From contig NC_063256.1 of NCBI RefSeq assembly GCF_019578655.1, positions 25,220,342 to 25,284,341 on the forward strand: DNA of 64,000 nt, written 5' to 3'. Of this stretch, positions 11,837-24,500 are shown in pieces. Positions within the stretch are counted from its first letter, which is position 1, and each line of letters opens with the position of its first letter. A program made the position numbers and the translations under genes. The notes under the pieces were generated by a model. It was given only the letters and a program-made list of their open reading frames with translations. It did not search any database and was not told where the DNA came from. This stretch comes from Ricinus communis. Its lineage: Eukaryota > Streptophyta > Magnoliopsida > Malpighiales > Euphorbiaceae.

Positions 11837-13190
11837 AGGAGAGTTTGATTCAGAAAAAGGGGTGTTACGACTTTTCAACTCAAGGTGAGAAAACATCTAG
11901 ATGTGTAGCTAAGATGACATTAAAGAAGTGCTTGGTAGGAGGCAGCCTACTATATTTTTATTCTTATTTTTCTTTTTCTTTTTCTTTTTATGTTTATGTT
12001 TATGTTTATGTTTATTTTCATTTTTATTTTTTTTTATTTTTTTATTATGAAACTTTTTTTTATTAGGGTGGTCGGCTCAAAATTTGCCATTAACTTGGGC
12101 CTTAGTCGACTTCCTTAGATTTGAGCCCATTAGTCTTTTAGTTAATTAGAAATAAGCTTGTAGTTGTATTCTAGTTACCTTTCTTTTTCTTTTTCTTTAA
12201 AGATTAGTAGTGTAGTTTTAATAGATAACTAAAAATCCTAATCATAGTTAAATAAATTTTTCTACTTTAATGAGAATTAGAACTCTCGAGATTTGCTCTA
12301 TAAATAAAACCCTCTTCACGACCATTAGATTTTATATTCTTTCTACTTTTGTCACAGTCATGAGTTCTAGGGAAACTCATGTGTATGATGTCACTTTCTC
12401 ACTATCACCATCACCACCTAGAGCTAGGCATAGGTCGAAATCACCATCATCACGTCCTAAAAATACCCACACCACATCCAACTAAGTATGGGAAGTGAGA
12501 TTTTCCCAAACCCCGCTCATCACTTCTTAGAAGTTAGAAGCCATATTATAGAAAGAGAAACCCATAGGATCTAAGTCTAGAAGAGTTTACTACCGTGTTA
12601 GCTTATCGAAGGGCATACCCTAAGCCTAATGAGTATATATTATCCTCGAAAGAAATAGTGGAGAATGAACTCTAAGAGAGAGCTTATCAAGAAAAGTATC
12701 TCTGCAAGGACAATACTTCGAATGAGACTCCAAAATCTTATAATAGTATAGAGAGTGATCCTAGTGAACCTAGTGATTGGGAAGGGAGAGAAGCCATTCC
12801 TCTTACTCTAAAACCTCGAGGACGCCTTAGGAAGCATGCTCGTGTTATCTCAACACTAAATAGGGACGAGGACGTCCAAGAAAAATTGAGCAACCTTCTA
12901 TGATTAAGAGAGGGAGAGAACGCCCAAGGAAGTAATTGTGAAGTCATTAAATACTATATTTGGAATAATGGTTAGATTAGTTATTTTTTTCTTTTGATTA
13001 GCTAGTTTTTCTTTTAGTTATTTGATTTTCTTTAGTTTAGGTCTTGATTGGAATTTTTAGATTTTTGTTAATTTGCTTCTTTACCGATAAAGTTTTGATA
13101 CTTTCAGTTAAATTTCAATTGTTATATGGTTTTTGCTTTTGTTTATTTTGTTTCTTTTTTTTGGTTTTTTTTAAAATAAGGAATGGGATG
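11837..13190 (+). mobile_element. Probable 3' non-coding and ORF2 remnant of the Athila-like element
   Basis: After the pol end, 'gaagtgcttggtaggaggcagcc' (11925-11947) resembles the 'aagcgcttcttgggaggca' motif typical of the region downstream of Athila pol; a related motif occurs at 44812-44835 on the other strand. T-rich tracts follow. A short frame from ATG 12361 is rich in Ser/Pro/Arg. A Pro-Arg-Gly-Arg stretch near 12815-12840 resembles the start of the extra ORF that some Athila elements carry. The coding call is weak; the contiguity with pol is the main argument. Confidence 0.4.
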
Positions 13191-13739
13191 ATTAATATTG
13201 ATTCTTTGATTCTTTGAACGCCCAAAGTACCGCCTCTCTAGGCTAGTCTCTCAGTTCCTCACCTCACATGCTAAAAAGATAAAAAGGGTTTCTGTGCAAA
13301 AAAAGAATATAGGGTAAAGAATAGGCTAAGACAATGTTATTCTCTAGTGGAGGCTAGGCTTCATCGCCTAAGCGGATAACAGTGCTTTCGTGAGCCTTCC
13401 CTATCTGTACCTAACTTTCTGAACCTAGAATCTCTGATTTTAGGGAGGGAAAAACTTAGGCCCTCAGTGAGGAGTACAAAGTCATCATCCTCACTCTCGA
13501 ATCTATCTCGATCTCATCAGATGGTGACTCCTTCTCCAATTAGTCTTAAGGCCTTTCGTATCCCTTAGGGCCCTTAACCGAACTGCTCATTTCGAAACAG
13601 GTCTAGTATGGTGAGCGGACCTCGGACATACAGTGATCTCGGTCACTCACATTATGTTTTGTTGGCAAGTTGGGAATTAGTGTAGTGTTGGCAACCTAAC
13701 TGAAGTTGAACATAATTATATATTTTGGAAGTATTATTA
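13191..13739. other. Unassigned, moderately GC-rich
   Basis: 13205-13650 is less AT-rich than its surroundings. It has no sustained reading frame and no recognised RNA or repeat. It may belong to the 3' region of the neighbouring Athila remnant, but nothing in the sequence proves it. Confidence 0.35.
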
Positions 13740-14053
13740 TCAAGAATTGTACTCATTCTAAAAAAGTATACATCCATATTTAACGGGAGGTTCTGCTGAA
13801 TTTTTTATAGAAATTGCAGTAAAGACTAGTTAAAGCTTAGGTGATCAAATTCTAGAAAAGTTTATAGTTAAAATTATTTTATGAACTTTTATATTAATTA
13901 AGTTATTTTCTTGATTAGATATTTCGGCAGTTGAGCCAGCTCCATCGGAGTTGCAAGAGTAGCTCGATGAGTCATCTGACCTATGAGTTAAAGTTATATA
14001 ATTGAAAGATTATATATCATGTCATTTACTTGTTATTAGTAATGTTATTGTTG

Positions 14054-14097
<44 letters not shown>

Positions 14098-15346
14098 GTT
14101 TGTTGTTGTTGATATAATATAACAATTATTATATTATATTATATTATATTATATATGAATTTGTTGTATACTTTGCAATGAGCATTTCATTAAAAACATG
14201 TCATGTAATGGAATATATCAAAATTGTGCGCGCTAATAAAAATCAAAGATATGTATGAGATACTATGGTCGAGCACAACTCTTTAGATTTACGAAGATCA
14301 ATAGTTGCTAGATAAATGGTCTCTAGTCGAGCTTAGCACTCTAGGTATCGATTGCATTAGAATAAGTGACCTGACTAGAGTTAACGTATATTGGATTAAG
14401 AGAACTTATTGGCTAGTAGATTTGAAGTCTAGGATTTTATTATACTCTCATCTTGATTCTTGTGTAATTAATTTTTTTTGTTATAGATAACATGGCGTGT
14501 GAGTATGGTGTATATAGTTATATTTATATTTATATGGATGTTTATCAGTGGATTTTGATTATAGGATTTAATTCATTCTCGATATTGATAGTCTCAAGCT
14601 AAATTTTTTATGTGACAGTTAGGACCTTCGCAGCTTCATCATTTTGTTAGCTCTATATCTTTCATTTTCAGAGTAGTATAATCATTTAACCTTGTATTAT
14701 TATATTTCACCTCTAGACAACTCTGTAGAGTTTATGTTAGAATTTATTTTATATTTGATCTATATGATGAAGTAGCGTAATATTTAATTTTAATATTGTA
14801 TTAACTCGTAATATTAATGTATGAATTTGGTATATAATTATGTGAAATGATTATTATTGATAGATATTATTTAAAATTTTAAAATTGTATTTAAGAATAT
14901 TATAGAGGTCTGACATGTTATGGATTTTAGTGGCTTTATTAAGGTCGTCCCTAGACTTAAGAAATGCAAAACAGAAATAGTGCCCCTTCTAGTGAAAGCA
15001 ATGAAAGTATAGTTGTGCTCTAGTCTTTCAAGTGAAGGTTATACAATGAAAAGCTCGATCAAGACAACCTTATTAAAAAGAGCATTCAGGATACAAAAGC
15101 CTATGATAATCTCATTCTTAGTTGCCAAATCTTATGGAGGTTTTACTCCGACTGATCATCTGTAATTTTAAGGTAAAATGAGGCCTCGACGGAGATGATG
15201 AACATAAACTCCTACTTTGACTAAAGTTGCAATCTCTGAGTGGGATTTTCAGTCATCTATCCCTTTTCTTTCTCTAGCGAGTGAAGAATGAGTGATGTCT
15301 ATCCATTTACTAGCGTCAGTCACGATCATTGAATCAGGTCATACCA
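13740..15346 (+). mobile_element. Decayed relative of the 5007-7203 gypsy LTR
   Basis: Landmarks occur in the same order as in the solo LTR at 5007-7203: 'gggaggttctgctgaa' (13790), 'ccagctccatcggagttg' (13939), the ATT-rich microsatellite zone (14050-14155), 'ctctagtcgagc' (14320), 'ttagtggctttat' (14927). Finally 'agtcacgatcattgaatca' (15318) stands at the place of 'aatcacggtcccatagatc'. About 350 bases around 14960-15310 have no counterpart and may be a later insertion. The left end is not recognisable. Confidence 0.6.
14057..14155. repeat. Microsatellites (TTA)n and (ATATT)n
   Basis: A TTA run covers 14057-14097 and a pentanucleotide ATATT run covers about 14129-14155, inside the decayed LTR. 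The same LTR position in the solo copy (6090-6180) is also TTA-rich but shorter. Confidence 0.9.
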
Positions 15347-16785
15347 TATAATTTATATATATATATTTGTATAACTAATTTATTGACTAAAAAATTATTA
15401 TTTAATTACATAATAATCTTAATCTTAGAAAAGAGATTTCAATTATATTTTAATATTAAATTACTAATTATTTAATTTCATGAATGAAAATACTTCTAAT
15501 TCTAAAAGTGACATATCGGTTATATTTGAATATTAATTTATATATATATAATTAAATTAATAAATTATATAAGTATTTGTATATAATTTTTATAATTATT
15601 GTATGAATAAAACCATAAAATAGAAAAATTTTATTAGAAAAACTACTTAAAGATATTTTAAATTACTATTTTATAGATTTTTTGAAACATGATAAATACT
15701 TTTCAAATATTAAACATTTTATTGAACCTTTTTATAATTTTTTTAAAATTACTATTTATAATTAAGATAATAATAAAAACCGTACAATTCATGAGTAATT
15801 ATAATATAATATATTAACTAATAAGTTAGTTATCTATTCATAAAATAATTTCTAATCCTAAAATTAGTAATGTTAAACAATATTTACAATATTAATTTAT
15901 ATAATATTAAATATTAATTAATAAATATTTTTAGACTTATTCTCATATTATTGTACTAAAAAATCAGAAAATATGGATTTTTATAAAAAAAACCTTAAAT
16001 ATATTTAATTTATTAGTATTTATAAAAATATTATAGATAATTATAAAATATTAAAGTTCTAATGGATTTTATTTATATATTTAATTTTATAATTAAAATA
16101 ATAATAATAGTTTTATAATGCATAAATAAACGATTAGTATATATTAAATTATGAGACATAAAATTTTGAATATATAACTCTATCTTAAGGTTTTTTATTT
16201 TGACATATACCACTACTTTGAAGAATTTATTTTAACATGTATATTTAATTTTAAATATAAAATTTAAATTTATGTATAATTATATAATTTTTTAATTAAT
16301 TAATAAATTATATTCATAATTAAATAAATAATATCTTAGTTATATTTTTAATGTTATATTAATTAATAAATTAATTTTTTAATTAGAAGATAATTGTAAC
16401 TCTAGAAATATATCAATTAATAAGTTTTCTTTTGAAGTACACAATAGTTTTTAATTTTAAAAATAATAATATTAATTATATCTTCAATATTAATTTATTT
16501 AATACTAAAATGAAACTAATAAATATTTTTAGAAAAATTATATATTATTGTGTTAATATAATATAAAAATACTAAATTTGTTTAGAAAAATATCTAAAAG
16601 TAATAACTTATTATTAATTCTAAAATATAATGAAAATTTTATTTAATTTTATTTATAATGATTGTCTTATAGTTTTAGTTTAAGATTTAATTAAATTTCA
16701 TATTTAATAATTAATATAACAAATATGTCTTATTCATAATGAATAAAGTTATTGTAAGGGGAGCAAAATCAGGGTAAGACTTTAC
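15347..16785. other. Very AT-rich upstream region of the DMR6-type gene
   Basis: Almost pure A/T with scattered short G/C; no reading frame, no transposon signature and no convincing cis-element cluster. It separates the decayed LTR from the TATA box and is the presumed distal promoter. Confidence 0.5.
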
Positions 16786-16883
16786 TTATAAATACATATG
16801 GTTGTTTACGAGGAGCACTCGTCTCTTGCGAGGAGGAGAAGAGAACAAGAATTTCATCCTAATTAATTTAATTAATAATTTCA
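16786..16883 (+). promoter_or_regulatory. TATA box and 5' leader of the DMR6-type gene
   Basis: TTATAAATA at 16786-16794 lies about 90 bp before the ATG at 16884, a plausible plant TATA-box spacing for a leader of about 60 bases. GC content rises abruptly at about 16745, and a purine-rich 'gaggaggagaagagaac' leader follows (16829-16845). The start codon has G at +4. Confidence 0.6.
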
Positions 16884-18545
16884 ATGGATACAAAAGTTCT
16901 TTCTTCTGGAATCCGGTACTCAAACCTTCCGGAAAGTTTTATCAGGCCGGAATCGGAACGACCCCGGTTGTCTGAAGTTTTAGCATGCGACAACGTTCCT
17001 ATTGTCGATTTGGGCTGTGAGGATGGTGCCCAAGTAGTTCAACAAATCGGCTATGCCTGCAGTAATTACGGGTTTTTCCAGGTAATTAATAAAATAAGTC
17101 ATTTCCAGGAGTATCAGAAGAGTAAGAACGAAGAGCATTTTTTTTTATTTTCTTTTTCTTTGTTTCTTTGAAATAAATAAAAAAGAAAATTGATAATTTT
17201 ATATATAGTTATACTACTAAGTTGAAAATAAAGAAGCGGATTGTTTTAGAGAGATGAACTGAGATATTTGAGGGATTGCAGGTAATCAATCATAAAGTGC
17301 CAGATGAAGTAGTGGCAGACATGTTGTTAGTGGCAAGTGAATTCTTCAAGCTGCCATTAGAGGAGAAGCTGAAGATATACTCAGATGACCCAACAAAGAC
17401 AATGAGACTTTCTACAAGTTTTAATATGAAAAAGGAGAAGGTACATAACTGGAGAGATTATCTTAGACTTCATTGCTATCCTCTTGACAAGTATATATCT
17501 GAGTGGCCTTCTGATCCTCCTCTTTTCAAGTAAGTCTTTCTCTCTCTCGGCCTTTATAGGAGTAGGAGAGCGTGGTAAGATAGATAGACGTTCAATCTTG
17601 CAGCAGCTAGTTGCTCGGCCTTAGTCTTGGGCTGATCTCACACTTCAATCAACCTCTGCGTACTTCGATCCAATCGATCGATCAAGAGGCTAATCTCTTT
17701 TGTTTAGGCCAGTAGCTAAAAAAAAAAAGTCCTCGCTTTCTCTTGAACAAGGGAAGGACAGCATAGCATTAGCTTCAATTGAACAAGCTCAACCATGAAA
17801 AAGAAAGGTGGTAGGCCAAAGAACCGTTGAACGCTTCAACTTGGCCACTGAAGAAGATTCATGAACCTCACATGCAAGTACCACGTGCCTTTCTGTCTAA
17901 TTATTATTTTTTTAGAAAACTTGGTTGGAAAAGAATCAAGTATTTTGCTCCTATTAGCAAAATTAGTAAGTAATTTTAAAAAATTTATTTTTAATATAAT
18001 TTTTTAATATTAAATTTAATTTAATTTAAATAAAATTATCAGTTAAATTTAGATATGTAGTAAACTCTAACGATAATAATAGCTCGACATTAATATTATT
18101 GATTAATTATTATATCTTTTATTATAGAGTACATCTCATATTAAATTTTATTAATAATTTTATAAAATTAAAGTTAGAATTAATATTAAAATATAGTGTT
18201 TAGATTAAAAATTTTAAAATTATATAATAAATTGATAATAAATACAAAATAAATAATTTAAATAATTAAGTCTTGTATTTACTAGTGAAAAAATTAACCT
18301 ATGAAACTTTGCATATTTACCCCATACCTGGAATTAAGTTTTAATTTTGATTGATGTAGCTTCCTTTTTAATTATAAAATAACGAACTTCAGATTAAAAA
18401 ATTTATTCAAATTTAAATATCAATTTACTATGAGATTAAATTTATAAATATTATTTTTATAACTAAAGTTTTAGAAAATAAAAGATGTGAGGGTAGCTAC
18501 AAGAATATAATATATATAGATTTTATATTTTTTTAGGTTAGGGAG

Positions 18546-18587
<42 letters not shown>

Positions 18588-21500
18588 GCAATACAAAACT
18601 ATATCAAAATAAAACATCCCTTAATATGAGACTATTTTATATTAATTTAATAAAAACTGTGAATCTTTCAGATATTTATTAATTGTATTCAATCATATAA
18701 TACTCCAACTAAAATTAGACCGAGAAAACAATAAATTTAGGCTTCATTTAATTTGCTTCCGTCTTGTATGAGTTCTTTCTATTAAAAAAATTTAAAAAGA
18801 AGACGAAATTTAAAAAAAAAAAAAAAAACACTATAGCCAAGTCAAGTCTATGATGTTCGACTTCTTTAGTGCTGGTCCTTATACATGCAAAATATCATTC
18901 CTTTTTATAATGGGTAGTTATAGGCGATTCAACGGTTAATTTCAAGCGGCCCTTGCATATGATCTTGGGCTTCAATTGTATTTACTAATATTTTATATTG
19001 TATGACGTTAAAATATATCATAAAAGAATTTTAAAAAAAAGAGTAAAATGTGAAAATGATACTTTTAAAAAGAAAATGATACTTTCCATAAATATACAAA
19101 TAAAAATTTGAAAAGCTGTTTAGATATTAAATATATACAAGGGAATATTAATTTTGTATATAATTCTATAAGTAACAATAATATTTAAATATAATTTATT
19201 TTTAATATATATATTAAAAATAATGAGATTAAAAAAATAAATCAAGCATAAACAAAATAAATAAATTTTTATAAGTTTCTTAGTAATAATTAATAAAAAA
19301 ATAAAAAAGTAATATAATTTATCACATTTTTTTTAGTATTTTTTCTTTTTTAAAAATTTGACGAGTATTTTAATCGATTTTAAAGTTTACTCTTTTTTTC
19401 TGATTTTATATGTTATGGAAACACACCTAAAATTCTTATGAAAAGTTACTTAAATTTTTCAATCGTGTAGAAAAATAAAATAATATTTATATCTATCTTA
19501 AATTTTAATTTTCTTTTTATATAACAATTTATATAAATTCTTATAAATACAGTGCTTCGCATTAGTGATTATAATTTTTTAGTGATTCCAAAAATGATTC
19601 TTAAAGAAAACAGATTTTAAAAAGCTCTTTAGAAGAAAGAAATCATCCAAAAACTGATTTGGAAAAGTTAATTAAGCATAAGCCAAAAGGAGTGTCTGAT
19701 CCTGTTTAATTTGTAGCTTACAGACTTCAGATCTTCTAATATTTAAAAAAGAAAACTAAATAAAAGATAAAAACAAAAGCAAAGGTTGTCTCTGAAAACT
19801 TTTGCAATAAAAACTTCGACCTCCCAATAACTTCTCCATGTGCTCACATGGCCCATGGTTAACAAGAGATCTGCTGTCCACTCTTGCTGAACAACCGACC
19901 TCATTCAGCGGCATAAATGTTTTCAATCCCTTCGCACGCACTCACGGTAATTGGAACTGTAGTTGGATGTTAAAAAATAAAAATAAAATTAAGTCTTTTA
20001 ATTTAATATATGGACTCTTAATTTTTAAAAATTTTTTTTTTTTCTGAATAAAAAGGGACGCAAAGAGCCAATAAAAAAAAAAACAATTACATAGGACAGA
20101 ATCTAGGAATTGAAACACTAATTATTTTTCTCAAATCTATTAATTTACTTATTTTATTTTAAAATTTTTCAAAAGTAAAGAAATAAAATAAAAATTAAAT
20201 TTTAAAAAATATTTTTCCAATCTCATGTCAAACTGCCTTACTTGCTGTAGGGAATATCCTTTCTTTTCTTTTCCCTTCTGGAGAATCGTCAATTAAATTA
20301 TAGTGGAGACATTGGTTATGCATATCCCTTGTGATTCCTTAAATAAATTACTAATAGTTTGAACCCAGTAGGAAATTTAATGCGGTCCAATTTCATTTGT
20401 CTTAGTTCATAAATTTGAATAGTTAGAGACTCTATTGGGCAATGATATCACCGTCTAAGATATACAGTGACAAAATACAAAACTGGGGGTCTATTATGGG
20501 AATTTCTTTGTGGTAACCTAACTCTGGTTTTTGTTTCAAAATAGTATTGCAATTTCTTTCTTCTTTTTTTCTTTTCTTTTCTTTTAAGTAGAAATAGCTT
20601 GCAAAACTTAAACTCATTTTTACTCACATTTCCATATTAAACGTTATATATCAAAGTCCATATAAACAATATTATTTTTAAATATACATTTTATATCATA
20701 TGACATATCAGCATTCATATAATAAAAGTTCTTATGTTGATGCTGGGATGACGTGACATATTGAGCAGATATATTTTGAATATATTTTTTTGGACTGCCA
20801 TATTAGTAAAATTTAATTTAAATTTCATAAGCGACTTTTCACTTTAAATAAAATAGATTTTTTTTTAAACTAAATAAAATAGAAATTAGGTTATTGAAAA
20901 TAAAAAATAATTATAATTATAATACCATTTTAACATAAAAGATTAGAATTAAGTTACCAATGTTACGCTTTAGTTTGGTTAACTGTTAACTTTTTAGTTG
21001 TAGCATAATGACAACAAAGCACTGAGAACAACTTGATAAAATCTTTTAATCTCTTGGGCAGAGGGAAAACCAAATAGGGCCATTGACTTGCGGAATGGGG
21101 ATTTTTCTTTTTATGTCCCAATTTTGGTATTCAACTTGCAGTGTGATTGTCAAACCCTTTAGACAAATAGCACCCTTATATAGAAAAATTCTGGCATGTG
21201 GGGTGCCATATATGGGTGGGCAATTCTCTCATTGTGCTTGAATTTTAATGTGTTTGGTATTTAGCATCTGAATTTTTAATTTTATCTCTCATAGTTCTTT
21301 AAACATATCATTTTTTATCGATATTTATCATCAGTATTTATCAGTTGTTATGTATTTATATTAGTCGGTTTATTTATTATCATTAATTATTTATAATTAA
21401 AAGTCAAATAATACAAATGCAAATATAAATAACTAATATATAATGGCATATTTTATTATATAATTTATGAATGGTATAATAAATTGAGTTTATGTAAAAA

Positions 21501-24500
21501 AATTTTAAAAATTCTTAATTAATGCTCCGATTTGAGTCAAAATCTTTTTGATTGGGCTTTTTTTTTTCTAAATCTATTTCCTTCTTTTAGTTGTTTGAGA
21601 AGGAATGATCGTAACCAGGACCTATATTAATTCTCGTTTCATCTTGGCAAACTCTCAATTCTGTTACATTGTAAATCCATATGTTCTATTCTACCGTCTG
21701 TCTGGAGAAATTTTGGGAGCCATTCTACCAATTTCAGTCCCCACCCAATATTTAATCAAAGTTGTAGTTAATTTGGTCATTCATTTGGATGGAATATTAT
21801 AATCCCAACCTAAAATTAGGTAATTATAAAGCCAATAAAGCCTCTTGTAAAACTCTATAAAGCCTCTTGTAGAACTCTATAAAGCCTCTTGATAATTTTA
21901 ATTATAAATCTTGGAAAGATTAATATTTAATTTCATTCATAAAATGATAAAACTTAATTATAAATCTTGGAAAGTTCATATTTAATTTCATTCATAAAAT
22001 GATAAAACTCTATAAAGCTTCTTGTAATATTATTTTTATTATTTAAATATAACTGATTAAAATTTATATACATATTTATGACATTTTTATATAATAATCT
22101 AATTTTAAACTAAATTATTTTACAGATTATTGTACAAAAAATTTACAAAAAAATGTAATAGCTAACATATTTTTATTAGACATTTTGAGTATCAACTATT
22201 TATATTAATTTGTTAGATTTTTTAGTTCATTGTCGCTGATATAATATTGGAATTTAATATATTTAACAAAGACAACATTTGGAATAGACGAAATAAATGA
22301 CTATGTTTTTAAGATAGAAAATAAAAACAGTCAACTAATATATTTTATGGATAAAAATTATTATAATTTATTAAGTTTATAAAGAATGAAAGTTATAAAG
22401 TAATATAAAATTAATAATATTTAATAAATTATATACTTTATTAATAAAACATTTACTCAATTTCTTGATTAAAATAAAAAATACTTTATCAAATTAAATT
22501 TCAAAACAAATAATAATATCGAATTAAAATATAGAGAAGAATAAAGAAATAATTTATTAAATTAAATCTCAAATACGTCATAAGGTATTGAGGAGTGGAG
22601 ATGACTCGTGTATTTTACGTTCCCTAGGAGTCGTAGAGATTGATTTGCTGTACTAATAATTTAATATAATAAGGTGACGTCAGATACTATAGCCGTGTTG
22701 ACGTGAGCAGATTGAATCATGTGATCTATGATTGATTGGTGGTAGGGTGACGTGTAATCTACTAGGCAACGATAGCAAAATTTTAGTTAAGAAACTTTTA
22801 TTTCTTTTCTTGTTTGCAAGTAAAGAATTTTAATATGGTACCTTGCGAATAAGTCAGCTTTTTCTAGAAGGATGACTAGTATGTTTTGTTCCGATCTCTG
22901 CTCAGTGTTCTCTTTTTTTTTTTTTTTTAAGTGAAATATTAAACTTTTAATTTATTATAAATATATCATTATTTATTTAAGTGATTTGATAAATAATATT
23001 TTTATAAAATTATATTGTTAATAAAAATAATCCTAATAAATTAAAAATAATTTTATAATATATTTTATATATTATATTAAAATAAATTAAAATAGACTAT
23101 AAAATTTATTTTTATTTTGATTTATTTGATATATAATATATAATTTTTTATATCATAAATAATTTTGTAAAGATATTATATATTATATTAGATAATAAAA
23201 ATTAAGAGATAAACAAGTGGAATGTTTAATAATTTTTTTATTAAAAGAACTAATTACAAATAGCACAACAATAATTATATAAGTAAATTTTATGTGTCAA
23301 TAATTTAATAAAATATAATTTTATCACACTAAAATAGAAATTAACTATATAAAATAAGAATAAATTACCAAAGACATTTTACAAATCCTAATTATCATTT
23401 GTACATATCCGTTGATTGTTTGTAGGTGTGAGAAAATATATTAGGTCTTATATATGTTCTTTGAGGAAAAAAGGTTTATAAATATCAACTTTCGAGTGCA
23501 GAGATAACAAAAATAATTTTATACAAAAGTTTTCGTAGAAGAATTGTGCTTATCATGTTTAGAATTAATTTAAATATCAGAAATCTTTTTCCAAAGAATA
23601 GATTCTTGTGCTGTCGGTGGCGACCAGTAAATTATATTGGTCCGTGTTAAATATGCCAAAAGAGAAGAGAAAAAAACTAAATTCTTTTTGGAATAAATTA
23701 AAGATATTCGAAATTGGTGGGACAGAGTTACCTTAGAAAATGAGAGAACAAGACACAACTCCTCGCTTTATTAGAAGGGAAAACATTGGAGAGAGAGATC
23801 CTGACGTGGCTTTGGATGATTTTATGGGAAACTTAAACCTAGGCTTGTCTTTCTCTTTGAAATACATAAAATTTTTAATACTTTTTTTTTATCGTTCCAT
23901 AGCAATTGGTTTTTTCTTTAAAATAAAAAATATAATGGACATTTAAACATTTAAATTTTTAGAATTTAACTAGTCTTAGAATTTAATTTTAACTTTATCT
24001 AACATTGAAAGTCTACTTTTATAATATTAATTTAAATTTAGAATTAACTTTATAGATATTTATTTTTTATTTTATAATAACATTAAAACATTCATATATA
24101 ATTATAATTTTTAATCTAAAAAGAAAATGCATATTTAAATTTATCAAAAAGTATAACCAAATGATTCTTTTTGTATGTATCACTTTATACTGTGTTTGTA
24201 ATGTTAGATGCGTTGGAAAAGATATTATGGGAAAATAACAGTTGACAGAGAAAAAAAAAGTAATTTTCCGTACCTTTGATTGGTTAAAGTATGGAAATGA
24301 TGGAAGGAAGTGCACCTATTTTCTCTAATTTTTCATATATTTTTATGTTCTTAACTTTCAAGGTTTTTTACCAGAACATATTTTCGAGGGTAACATGGCA
24401 ATTGAGTGTTACCCAAACAATATGTTAACATCTAATCCTAACTGCATAAATTCTAGGATAAGACACTAGGTTAATTCGGGTTGAGCAAATTTTAAGGATT

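Noticed and set aside
17082..17171. Read-through of exon 1 into intron 1 as an alternative protein
   Set aside because: The frame quickly becomes low-complexity and stops; the spliced model matches the family exactly.
23740..23946. Short plus-strand frame in intron 2 as a possible alternative exon
   Set aside because: No similarity to the oxygenase family, and the four-exon model already yields a full-length protein.
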